NCBI GenBank assembly: GCA_001875425.1
Contig: MIYU01000018.1
Span: forward strand, 1-64,000
Reading direction: 5' to 3'
Length of the DNA: 64,000 nucleotides
Source of the DNA: Marine Group III euryarchaeote CG-Bathy1
Lineage (GTDB): Archaea; Thermoplasmatota; Poseidoniia; MGIII; CG-Epi1
Position numbers and translations under genes: made by a program. The notes below the pieces were generated by a model. That model did no database searches. It worked only from the letters and a program-made list of their open reading frames with translations, and was not told the origin of the DNA. This document shows, one piece after another, positions 51,816 to 63,700 of the stretch. Positions within the stretch are counted from its first letter, which is position 1; each line of letters begins with the position of its first letter.

Positions 51816-53141
51816 ATGTTAGAAGATATTGCAGGCCCTTTGATCATATTGGTCTTCCTAGGGACTTTTGCACTCATATTAGCAGAAGTAACCCATAGAA
51901 CTCTTGTCGCATGGGTTGGAGCTACTATTGTCTGTCTAATTGGTAAAGTTACAGGATCTTTTGATGAAGCGGAATTAGCTCATGCCGTTGACTTCGATGT
52001 TCTTGGCCTATTGTTAGGAATGATGGTCATTGCGAGTAATCTTGAGATGTGTGGATTTTTTGAATATATAGCCATTAAAGGAACTAAAATGGCCAAAGGA
52101 GACCCTTGGAGATTAGTGGTAATTCTTGGAACATTTACAACGGCCATATCATTAGTGATTGACAATGTAACTGCGATAATTATTATCGCCCCTATAACAG
52201 TAAGAATATGCAATAAAATGGAAATAAATCCGATACCTCTTTTGATGTGTGAAGCTATCCTTGCAAATACAGGAGGAGTTGCAACGTTGGTTGGGGATCC
52301 TCCAAATGTAATGATTGCGGCTGAAATGAAATACACATTTATCAGTTTTATGAAACATCTTTTCATAATGTCTTTTATGGCTTGGGTGGCCACCTTAGCA
52401 TACATAAGATGGTACTATAGAGACTGGATAAATGTTAAGCCAAAACATGTAGAAGATATAATGAAAGAAGATGAATGGGCTGCTGTAAAAAATAGAGGTA
52501 TGATGAATAGGACCTTAATCGCCTTAGGAATAACTATTGTTTTCTTCTCTTCTGTTGAAATTTTACATTTACATATACATATTGCAACCATATCATTGAT
52601 GGGTGCAGGATTAACTTTAGCCTTGAATAATCCAGACATAGAGAAAGTTGTTAAACATGTAGAATGGACTGCTCTATTGTTCTTCGTAGGTCTATTTGTA
52701 TTAGTTGGTTCACTAGAAGCAATGGGATATCTGGAAGAATTTGGATTGTGGATATACCGTGTAAGTGGTGAAGGAGAACATCCAATTTTACTAGCTGTAA
52801 TGGTATTATGGGTAGCAGCTATCGCTTCTGCGATAGTAGACAATATACCATTCACAGCAGCAATGATACCTACTTTGAAAGGATTGGCTGTGCATGGAAT
52901 CAATATACATCCATTGATGTGGGCATTAGCGATGGGTGCAGGATTCGGAGGAAATGCAACCCCTATAGGTTCATCTGCAAATGTGGTGACTGTTGCAATA
53001 AGTGAAAGAAGTGGCAAACCGATTAGTGCTGTGGAATGGATGCGTGTAGGACTACCTGTGATGTTGATAACTTGTACCGTTGCAACCGTATTTTTAGTCG
53101 TAGATCTTTACTTTTTAAAGCTATTATATCCATATCCATGA
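51816..53141 (+). CDS. ArsB/NhaD-type ion transporter
   Basis: SLVIDNVTAIIIIAPITVRI, LANTGGVATLVGDPPNVMIA, SAIVDNIPFTAAMIPTLKGL, GAGFGGNATPIGSSANVV. Confidence 0.93.
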   Translation: MLEDIAGPLIILVFLGTFALILAEVTHRTLVAWVGATIVCLIGKVTGSFDEAELAHAVDFDVLGLLLGMMVIASNLEMCGFFEYIAIKGTKMAKGDPWRLVVILGTFTTAISLVIDNVTAIIIIAPITVRICNKMEINPIPLLMCEAILANTGGVATLVGDPPNVMIAAEMKYTFISFMKHLFIMSFMAWVATLAYIRWYYRDWINVKPKHVEDIMKEDEWAAVKNRGMMNRTLIALGITIVFFSSVEILHLHIHIATISLMGAGLTLALNNPDIEKVVKHVEWTALLFFVGLFVLVGSLEAMGYLEEFGLWIYRVSGEGEHPILLAVMVLWVAAIASAIVDNIPFTAAMIPTLKGLAVHGINIHPLMWALAMGAGFGGNATPIGSSANVVTVAISERSGKPISAVEWMRVGLPVMLITCTVATVFLVVDLYFLKLLYPYP

Positions 53142-53800
53142 TGATGAAATCTAAAATTAAAAAAGTTGAAATTTTAGATTTAGGACTGATGGAATATAGT
53201 GAATGTCTAAACAAGATGTATGAGATACGTGATCAAAGAAAAATTGGAAAAGGAAAAGATATACTCATCCTAGTTGAACACCCCCCTGTAGCAACATTAG
53301 GAAGAAGGGGAGAACGGAATGAAATAATAGATGATAAATTACCCGTCTATGAAATTGAAAGAGGTGGTAAATCAACATACCATGCACCGGGACAACTAGT
53401 CCTCTATCCTGTGATGTATATGGGTGAAGGAAATAGAGATGTCAGGGGGTGGGTAAGACATCTGGAAGGATTTGTAATTGATTTATTGAATGATTTTGGA
53501 ATTGAAACTTCTGTAAAACCGGATTTACCTGGTGTTTGGGTAGATAAAACAGATAAAAAAATAGCATCGATAGGGATATCGATTGAAGGGTGGGTTTCTT
53601 TTCATGGCGTATCAATAAATGTAACAATAGATCCTGATGAATTTAACAGAATCAATCCATGTGGTTTAGGTGCTGAAGTAATGACAAATATGCTTCAAGA
53701 AGGTAGTAACTGTTCAATTAAAGATATTAAAAAATGGATTGAACTAAATGCAGATAGAATCCATCCATCAAAAGCTGTGCCGGCACCTAATCGTCTTTAG
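53138..53800 (+). CDS. lipB: Octanoyltransferase LipB
   Basis: EHPPVATLGRRGE, IERGGKSTYHAPGQLVLYPV, KIASIGISIEGWVSFHGVSINV, FNRINPCGL. Confidence 0.93.
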   Translation: MMMKSKIKKVEILDLGLMEYSECLNKMYEIRDQRKIGKGKDILILVEHPPVATLGRRGERNEIIDDKLPVYEIERGGKSTYHAPGQLVLYPVMYMGEGNRDVRGWVRHLEGFVIDLLNDFGIETSVKPDLPGVWVDKTDKKIASIGISIEGWVSFHGVSINVTIDPDEFNRINPCGLGAEVMTNMLQEGSNCSIKDIKKWIELNADRIHPSKAVPAPNRL

Positions 53801-54638
53801 TTTTTTTATTAATTTCTTCGTGAAATTTTTCAATCCAGGCACCTCGTACATCGAGTTCATCGGCGTTTTTAGCTTTCTCGAGAATTTTTTGTAATGTATC
53901 GGTTGTAGCTAACTTATCTAAGTGATCTAAAGTGGAAAGTGAAGTAGGTGTTATTGAAGATAATAGATATGGTGCAAAAAGTGCCCCAATAACTAATGAA
54001 ATAAGATGTGTATCGTGCCCTATATTATCTGTGGAAGAAGCAACGACGAAAGCAGTCTCTGCTCCTGCAAATACGACTGCAGCAATGAAAACAGGAACTC
54101 TATGAAGAAATATGAACCCTAATAACATTGGAATTTCATCTTTTGGATAGAGATAAGCAAAAGCACCCATTATACCGAAAACTGCACCCGATGCACCTAT
54201 GTGATAACTGTCTGCTTCCCCCGTGCCCAAATGTATCGCTGAAAGCCCTGTTAAGAGAGAGCCCAGTATACCGCTAATCAAATATATTTTTACAAATGCA
54301 CGACTACCTACCCGCTCTTCGAAAGGTAGACCCATCAGGATAAGAATTAACATATTCATAAGTAGATGAAGTGGTCCTGAATGGATGAACATTGAACTGA
54401 ACAATGTAAGAATATTTAGATTGAAAGAATACTTTAATGTCAATAAGGGATTGAATCCCAATTCTCTCCAAGTAATATGTCCATCATAATCGAAAATTAA
54501 TACGGCAATCCACCATATAAAAAATATAATAAAATTAGTCATAACCAACGATAAAGATATTGGTATCTTTTGATTATAACAATAAAAAATAGTTGAGAAG
54601 CCTGCTATCATTAAAAAAACGGAAAATATATCCATCAA
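53787..54638 (-). CDS. Rhomboid family intramembrane serine protease
   Basis: LFSSMFIHSGPLHLLMNMLILILMGLPFEERVGSRAFVKIYLISGI, HIGASGAVFGIMGAFAYL (GASG). Confidence 0.93.
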   Translation of the reverse strand: MMDIFSVFLMIAGFSTIFYCYNQKIPISLSLVMTNFIIFFIWWIAVLIFDYDGHITWRELGFNPLLTLKYSFNLNILTLFSSMFIHSGPLHLLMNMLILILMGLPFEERVGSRAFVKIYLISGILGSLLTGLSAIHLGTGEADSYHIGASGAVFGIMGAFAYLYPKDEIPMLLGFIFLHRVPVFIAAVVFAGAETAFVVASSTDNIGHDTHLISLVIGALFAPYLLSSITPTSLSTLDHLDKLATTDTLQKILEKAKNADELDVRGAWIEKFHEEINKKTKDD

Positions 54639-54701
54639 TCAATTAACTCCTAGATAAAGATACAGAGCTAACGCTATACAAAAGAAAGACCGTAGGAGAT
54701 T

Positions 54702-54721
54702 GCTGGGCAGAAATGCCCAGC
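54702..54721 (-). terminator. Stem-loop 3' of giant surface protein gene
   Basis: Perfect 8-bp inverted repeat GCTGGGCA-gaaa-TGCCCAGC, 22 bp past the stop of the minus-strand CDS. Confidence 0.6.
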
Positions 54722-54743
54722 TCTCCATGTTTGTTTGTTTTGC

Positions 54744-57700
54744 TTACTCTTCGTCTCGAGTGTTGATTCTAGCAACACCGAAAGCACTGACAAATCCTGA
54801 GATAATCAGACCTAGCATTCCGATAGCGAACGATGGTGTTGCCATCTTGGCTGCTAGAACAGTTACCTGTCCTGAACCGGAATTGTCACCCCTCTCATCG
54901 AAGAACTCATCATTCATTACATGACCTGCAGCAATGTCCTGAGATTCAAGTACAGGATTGATTACAGCGTACATAGTGATGTCCGCATAATCTCTGGTTG
55001 AACCTGCTGGCATTGTTACTTCGAGCCAGTTGAAGCTAGCCTGATAAGTCATTCCTGAAACTGAGTAAGGTTCCATTCTGTCGATACTTGTTTCGCCTAC
55101 TCTGGTAGTTCTGACCACACCAACACCTGGAATATCACGAGCATCTCCGTCTGGATCAGCTACATAGAAAGTAACCAATACATCGGAAGCGTAGTTTCCG
55201 TGATTAACTGCGTTAGCTGTTATCATTAGAGAGTGTGGTTCGTGACCGAAGGAATCTTCGGAGTGTTTGTGACCGACACCTGCATCGATTACCTGCCATC
55301 TGTTGAATTCTAGGTCTCCCACGATTTCAAACTGTGATGGTGGTATGTAGAACGAAGCTATGTCCGGTTCCGGTAGATCCTGTCCTAGAGCGACTTGGAA
55401 TGCATTAGCATGCAGAGATACTTCGCGACCACCGGCTGGTTCGCCAGTGTCCCAGTCGTATGCTGGAGCCGTTATTTCGAAGTTAGCTGTAGCCATGAAG
55501 ATACCTGACTGATCGCCAATTGGTTGCAAGTTGTATGGCAACCAAGGAGCAGTACAGCCCAAATATGGTGGTGAAACACAGTTGTAGTATTCTGCTGCGT
55601 AACTACCATCCCAAATTCCGTCGTCAGTTCCATCAAAGTCACGTGGCCATAGACATGCTTCCCATGGGAATCCGAAAATCATAGCGAAAGTACCACAATC
55701 GACACCGTTCACCATGTTTGCCCATGCAGAGATACCCCATCCAGAAGTATCGTAGTCAGGGTCACCTGAAACCAATTCTGGGTTGATGAATACTTGATCT
55801 GGATATACACCAGTGTTAGCACTGAAGTACTCTACACTCTGTGTTTCGCCAGGCAAGATTTCATACCTTCTCTGGTCGAAGTCTACCTTCTCGATAAAGA
55901 TACCATATTCTCTGACATTGACTATTTCAATACCACCGATACCAACAGTACCTGAACTACCTTCTACTCTAATTCCAAAGGAGTAGAAATTCTGATACTT
56001 CATACCGCCGAACTCTAAGTTGACCTCGTTTTCATTGTATACTGGATCACTATCCAAGTGTACGTAGACCGGAGTCCAACCACACTTTCCTGCTCCTGCA
56101 GTATAGAATGCATCCATACCAGTCCAATCGTTCTCAACTGTACAGACATCGCCGTATGAAGAGCCTGTCAATGCATCACCTAGTTGACCGTGGTCATCAC
56201 CAGCGCGCATATCGAAACCGTTCATTTCAGTTAGACCGATAGAAGTTGTACCACCAAATAATGTGTTTATGTGGTGAGCCCAGACAGATATTTCTGTATC
56301 CACTGAAACATCAGTATGTAGCCAGAATACAAGATATGAGTCTTCACTCCATAGTGGAACGAATGGTGTTCTCAATTCCTCAGCTTCACCGTTTAGATCC
56401 AAGTAGTTGTACGATTGACCGAATTGGTTCATACAACCAGAATATGTGAAGTCATTCATTGGTCCACAGCCTGTTTCCCAAGCGGAGCTCATAGACATTT
56501 CTGTGTTACAAGTCTGGTCGAAGTTTGGATCTAGTGGTGATAGACAGCCTCCTTGACCGTAATCATACCAGACACCGAAACCTGCATTCATACCTACTAG
56601 AAGCATGTGACTCCATGATTTCTTACCGAATGCATCAGCGAATTGTTCGCCGTTACTATCGAGTAATCTTACACCTATTGTGTACATACCTGGAGTATTC
56701 AATGCATCTGTTTGGAATTGCATTAGACCTGTGTTAAGACCGAAGGCCAAATCAGAAATTGTTTGTGTACTAGACCAAACTGCTTCGCCTCTATCTGTAT
56801 CAATATATGCTTCGACAGTTAGTGCTTCAATTTCGTCACCTATGTCTCCCTCACCAACGTTAGCGAAGGCCGCTGAGATGGTTGCGGATGAACCGACACC
56901 TGCTCTGTATGACATATAGCTATCGACCATTTCTACTGCAGCTCCTCTAGTCAACATCTTAATGTTGTCTATGAACCACCAGTTGTAGTAGTAGAGTCCA
57001 TAGTTCATGTATCTCTCGTATCCTGGGTCGTCGGCATTGTCTCCACCGAACATAAAGGATATGAGTACTTCCTGACCAACATAGTTATTGATTGTAGATT
57101 CTGAGTAATACCAATCATCATTGTCGTAATAACCAGTACCTAGACCTGCGAATGCGTTGGTACCATATGGTAATGGATTGTCGCCACTACCGTCAACAGT
57201 TCCACTGTATCCGTGACCAGCTGTTATAGATAATCTCTCCCATGTATCTCCACCATCGGTACTTATCTCAATAACTCCACCACCGTCACCGGCTGCGAAA
57301 TTGTATTGATGTTCGAAAGTTAAGATAGCGTGGGTCGCACCGGTTAAGTCCATTGGTGCTGAAACTAATCTTACATTATCTGCGCCTGCTCCGTCATCAG
57401 TTAAGAACCAAGACATATCTCCATCACTGGATCTGTATGAGCTAGGTTCGAAAGCTGCTTCTCCTGAAACAGTCTCTGAAGTCCAACCTGTGTTGTAAGT
57501 CATTACTGTTGTTGAAGCTTCAACTACATCTGTAAGGTCGTAAGTGCCTTCCCAGTAACCCCAATAATCGGAACAGAAGGTAACATCATAGGTGCCTCCA
57601 ACGACGTTGAAGTAAACCTCTTGAAGTGTACCAGATGGGAAAGTGCCTGAAGCGACTACGTTACCGGACGAGTCAACAACTTCGACTCCACCAACGAAAC

Positions 57701-60700
57701 CGTAGTAGTTCCAACCATCACCATAACTGTCCATCAATTTAGCTACATATTGGCCTGCGTCCAGTTGAACGTCCTCGAAGGTTCGGCCCCAGTAGTAGTA
57801 GCCCGCCGAAGGTGGACCCCAGCTACAAGATATAGCGTTTCCAAAGTTACTATCTGTTGGATAAGTGAATCCGTGTGGACCACCAATCTGAGAGACGGCG
57901 TTAGCGCCCTGAGAGAATGTCGATTCGCTCTCTTCTTCAGCACCATTCATGGTGTGTACGAAGTAAGAATCGAAAGTCGTATCTGCTCTACTATCGGAAA
58001 GATAGTCATCACAGTCAGCAGCGTCTACTAGACAAGCTTCTGTTCTAGCTATCCAATCACCTGGCATTACAGTCCATGCGTTACTGAATGTTGCTTCTTC
58101 TGCTCTTGCCAAGTCAGGAACGTCCAAACTTATTGGATAACCTGGACTTGCTACAAGTGATGTTGCTACGACTGCGAAGTCGTCAATCATCCACTGAACA
58201 TTGTCACTAACCCAAACGTATTGATCGATACCAGCATAGAATCTGATATGAACAGTCTGACCGAGATAATCACTTAGATCGAAGGTATCTTCAATCCAGA
58301 GACCACCACAGCTGTCGCCACAGTCACCGCTCTGGTGAATGAAAGCATCCGTATCACAAACATTTGGATCTGAACTACCTTGGTAAGCGCCGTTACATTG
58401 ACCGTCGTAGCCACGAACTGGTTCTAATGGAACCCAGTTTGGTGCCTGTGCTACAGTCACTATATCGTAGGAAGCCTCGTAAGGTGCATAATTGTCACCG
58501 CAGAGTCTGAGATCTATTTCTCCACTACCTGAGTAACTGAATGCAGTTTCCATGTAACCGCCGTTGGCACTTGGGAATGATGCTGAAACGATTTCTGCTC
58601 CAGTAGCACTGTCGTAAACAGTTACACTACCTACAGTTGAACCGCCCCACATTGTGTCATCCCAACCATCGCCGTAACTATCCCACATCTTTAGGAGATA
58701 ATCACTTTCGGCTGCAGGTATACCATAATCCATTGAACAGCCAGCGGCTGCACTTGGAACTCCGCGCTGTACACCACCAAATAAGGACACAGGTCCTGCA
58801 CTTGGATCGTCAGTGGTCACTTGTACTTGACCGCCTGCGTATGCGTAAGCGTTGTTGTATGCTCCATTGTACCATGAGAACTGATACTTGTGGTGTATGT
58901 TCATCTTAGGTGATGACATATCAGTCAGTTCGAATGTTCCTGCATTTAGAATATGAGTGCCTGGACCGAATCCGCTACTGCCACCAGCAGATGGACCCCA
59001 TCCAGAAAGAACACTGCCATCATCATCTCTACCTGGATAAGTCCAGCCGTTACCTGCGTTATTAACGTCCCAGCCTTCCCATCCTGTGGTATCGTATTTG
59101 ACGTTCTCATCTACTGTACCTAATGTAAGAGATGCATCAATGTTTGAACCTGATTGATCCATTAAACCGTGGTTTCTTACTGTAGATACGAAGTTCGAAG
59201 TTTCACCAACTAGATATCTTTCAGTATCTGCGTCAATACCTGCCCTCATGTTATTATCATGAGCAGAGTAATCGATAGATATATCATCGAGTAGATAGTA
59301 CTCAGCAAGACGTGGACCTGGACCCCATTGGTTAGTGAATCTCAATTGAGATTCTTCGCCACCAACGAAATCTGAAAGATCCATTGAGACCTGTACATAA
59401 CCATCAGAGCCACACCAACCTATTCCACATGAACCTGATTCACCGACTAGATCCCAAGTTAGACCTCCATCGGTTGTTATCTCAACAAGTGTTGGATTCA
59501 TCTGATTTAGATAAGTTGTGCCGTATGCGTAGTAGCTCTCCCTGTAGGTCAAGGTTGCTTCATAAGCTACATCCAGATTGAAAACTGGAGAAATAACCCA
59601 TGGGAAACCGTGTCCCTGGAATGGTGTATCTTGGCCTTCACCGTGAGCGTTTGCGTGAGTTCCGAAATTGATACAATCCGTACCACTGTATGCGAAACCA
59701 GCACAGCTGAAATCGTTCTGAAGATCTGGATTAGATCTGTATTCCTGAGATCCTAAATCCCAGTCATCTTTACCAGAGTAATCAAAGTTGTAGAACGTAT
59801 CATGTGAAGGTCCTACTGTGTGATAAGAGACTGCGAAGTTGTTGCTTGGATCTTCATCATCAGCTGAATTGCCGTAAATTGCGGTTGCCTTGAAGTAGAA
59901 ATCATCTCCTTCTGCAAGACCGTGGTCTGTTGGCAAGAATGCCGGTAGAGTAAATCCACCCATTCCTCCTTGACCAGATATAGTTCCTGCATTGGAGCTC
60001 AACGTAACAAATGGATCGTCCAATACTTCCTGAGAAATAATTACGTTGTCTAATCTGTACCAACCATTGAAGTCAGCGTCCTGTAAAGCACTCCAACCGA
60101 GTGTCCATTTCATTTGTACTGTAGTACCCGCGTAGGATGTTAAGTCAATTGAAACTGATTCGTATTCGCCTTCAGAAGCGCCTGCATCATTTGGTCCTGG
60201 GCCTGTCCAACCAGCTGCACCAGCGATTGGGCTGTCTGAAATAACTCCAGGATAGCCTCCATCTGGGGCAATTGATGACCAAGTCTCTCCACCATCGTTT
60301 GTTATTTCTAAGTATGCACCATCGTATGTCTCATAGAATTGATATGAGTGATCGAAGGTCATAATTACTTCACCTACTGCATCAGATAAATCTGCTGCTG
60401 GTGACATCAAATAACTTTGTGAAGGTGGTGCTAGACCATATTCTGCTGTGAATGCTCCACCATAGGAACATCCGTCACATTCTATTGAACCTCTCTGTCC
60501 ACCGTCTCCATAGCTGTCACGAATGACCATGCCGTGAGAACCGGCTGGAAGGTCACTTATGTCGTGTGTATTGATATCATAACCACTCTGGAAAGTCTGG
60601 AAACCTGAGAAGTAATAACTACCATCTTCTAAGAGAATATTGTAGCTACCTTCACCATACCAGTAATCCACTTCAGCAGTCAATGTTAGACCTGGAGCAG

Positions 60701-63700
60701 TTCCTGCATAGGTGAATTCGAATGTTCTTTCGTTTGCACCCATTGCATTACATGATGGAATTCCATAGTTGTAATTCGACCAGCAATAATCTAGAACCTC
60801 TCCATCAGATACTGCATATGCACCGATTTCATATTCTACGACTTTGAGTTCCTCGTTTGAGTAATCGCTGTCGCTGAAGTAACCTGTAGATACGAGTACA
60901 CGACTGTCGCTAACTGAAATTGCTCCAGTTACTGAGTGAGCTGCGTCTCCGCCGCTACCACCCCATTCGTGCATTAGACTCCAATCTTCACCGGAATCTG
61001 ATCCTATAGCCATTCTGAATAAGTCACAACTGCCACTGACTCCGTTGTCATCACAAGCGTCATCACCGTATGAAACAGATGAAGTGTATGCTTCTGCTGA
61101 GTAGAGGTAACCATTGTGCGCATCTATAGCTGTAGCACCCCATGTATCACAAGTACCGCACGCGTACGAGTACTCGTGGTAATCTGAATCGATTTCATCA
61201 GTGTAATAGTATCCACTTGCATCTCTGTTGTATGATCGTACTACTACGTAGTCATCATCAGCCATTGAAGCGTGTACATTACCAGCGTCATCCACGACTA
61301 AGTCGCCGAAGGATGTCATAGTAGTTCCAGTAGTATCTGCATTTACGCCGAGTCCTGCAATGTCATCGATAACAGATGTGCCATCGTGTTGTAGGATTTG
61401 GTGTATTGCATTATTACCGCTGTCACCGACGAAAGCTTCTGTGTGGCCTTCATCATATGCATAGTTGATTACGAAGTGTGTTCCGTCATCTACTGAAGTT
61501 CTTGGCATGGTAATATCACACCAAAGCATGTAGAAACCTTCTGAAGCGTTAGATATTCTGAACCAGACCGCACTGTCGTAGTAGTCGATAGTTCCATCGC
61601 CATCTGCGTCAGTTGGGACAGGGTCTCCTAATTCTAAGTATCCCCAGTCGCCGTGATCTTCAATCTTGAACATCCAATCATATCCGTAACTACCCTGGGC
61701 TGAGGTGTAAGCAGATGCCCAAGTTCCACCGTCGCCGCTGTCATCTCTAAAGTGCATGACATAGTCGCCCTGTTGTAGAACTGTGTAGTAGTAATACGAG
61801 TAGAAATCTGCAGAACCATCACCGTTACAATCGAAGTTTCCGTATGGATTGTGTGTGAACCCGTATCTGTATTGTGAGTCGTCCATTGCTGAGATTCCAT
61901 AAGAATCTAATGAACTACCTAGCCAATCATAATTTCCTTGATCTGTAGAACCAGTCAAGTCTGCATTGTAGTAATGCGTAACTTCACTGTAAGTACTGCC
62001 ATCAGAAGTTAGAGTTGTGACGTGGCACATCTCATCTGCATCGTGTTGATAGTGTGAACCTTCTGCTTCATCACCAGTACCACCGTATGTGGTTGTGGTA
62101 GCAGATACGTCCATTAATCCACCAATCGCGAAACTGGTTGGTTGACTCATTTCACTTCCGGAAGTCCATCTGTATAATGTTTCACCAACATAGTCGACTG
62201 CCCAGGTGTAACCGCAGCCTTCAGCTATTCTGGTGTTACCATCGAATAGATTTCCTGAAACATATGTGTCTTTCAAACCTGAATCCATTATAGTTCCACC
62301 CCATCCTGGACCAGCTGCCCAGTGATCGAATTCACCTACGACTGTATCGTGTGACCAGTCATCTGTGCTTGAAACTAATTCAAAGGCTGAGAAAGTACCT
62401 TCATTACCATACCAATCGCTGTCGAATCTCATTGTAACAGGCGGCAAGGTGTCAGCCGCAACTGAGAAATCAACATAACATTCTGAAGACCAACCGGAGT
62501 TCCATGGTGTATCACCACAGCCGGATGCCATTTCATTTCCAGCGCCATCTAGAACGGTTATGGTGTGTCCACCGTCACCGTATGCATCTTCTGCAAGAGC
62601 TCTGAAATCGCCTGGTATTGCTGTTGCTACTGTATGATCAATGGTCAAACATACTTCGTACCACCAGCTATCTCCTGAAGCGGTAACCTCAACAGGTGTT
62701 GCTGTGCTACCGTCAATAGTGAAAGTAAATGATGCTTCTGAACTATAGTCGTAAGGACCGATGTGACCCAATGAATTGCCGTTTGCGTCTGTTGCATCGA
62801 CAGTTCCACCGCCGTCACCGTATGCATCAGTAACAGTTACGAGATACATACCCATTTCAGTATAAGATTCTGAAACGCCGTAGTATATGTCATAATTGTA
62901 TGAACACTGACTGTATCCTGGACCATAATAACCGCCCTTGTAAACCTGAGTTGTTACAGAGTCTGAAGGTAATTCTAGAGTTACTGAGCTGCAAGAAGCC
63001 ATATCCCAATAACAGTCGAATGTTCCATCAGAAGATCCGTATGAACCAGATTCTGGACCAGCAATTAAAGAAGTGTCTGCGTCCATAGGCTCATTCAAAG
63101 CATCTTCGAAAACAGTGTTGTGGAATGTCCCTTCGAGAACTACATTCTCCTCATCGTTCAATCCCATGTTCTTTATTACTCCACCAAATTGAGAATCGAA
63201 ATTTTCTGGAATTTCTGCGCCGCCTATTAGAGTCTGGTCCATGACCAAGTCATGTAGAGCCCATGAAGGTGGTGCGAACATAACAGCGAAATCGCCTCCA
63301 GCTAAGTCGCCGTTACAAGAAGAGCCACAGTTGACTGTTCTGTAATCTAGACCGTTTGAACCGTCACCTTGTGAAAGGCCGATTACTGGGTCATCTTGAC
63401 GAATTGTGCTGCTAGAAGTAGCACCAGCACCCCAGTCAGAATACATGGCAACTATAGTTCCATCTGCAAATAATGCAGCTGAGAATGTAAAGTCCCCATA
63501 CATTTGGCAAGCCGAATATCCGTACATACATTTATCAGTCCACTGTACGAAATATCCATCACCGTGATCTGGGTGAGATGTTTCTGTGTGGTCAATGTAC
63601 GTACCATACGACAAACTACCATCATTATTCGAGTAATAATACCAATCATCGTGCGCTACATCCATCTTCGGAGTTCCTGAATTGGAAGTCGAAGGAGATG

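Noticed and set aside
51980-53017. Antisense ORFs of 141 and 200 aa opposite the ArsB/NhaD-type transporter
   Set aside because: Shadow frames of a hydrophobic membrane protein; plus-strand motifs are decisive.
57711-62829. CRISPR-like or minisatellite DNA repeats in the giant gene
   Set aside because: Similarity is at the protein motif level (DxYGDGW/G); spacing is irregular, DNA copies diverge and are coding, with no cas genes.
56246-63649. Small ORFs on both strands inside the giant surface gene
   Set aside because: Alternate or antisense frames of a 9.2-kb ORF, biased His/Leu/Arg composition, no start context.
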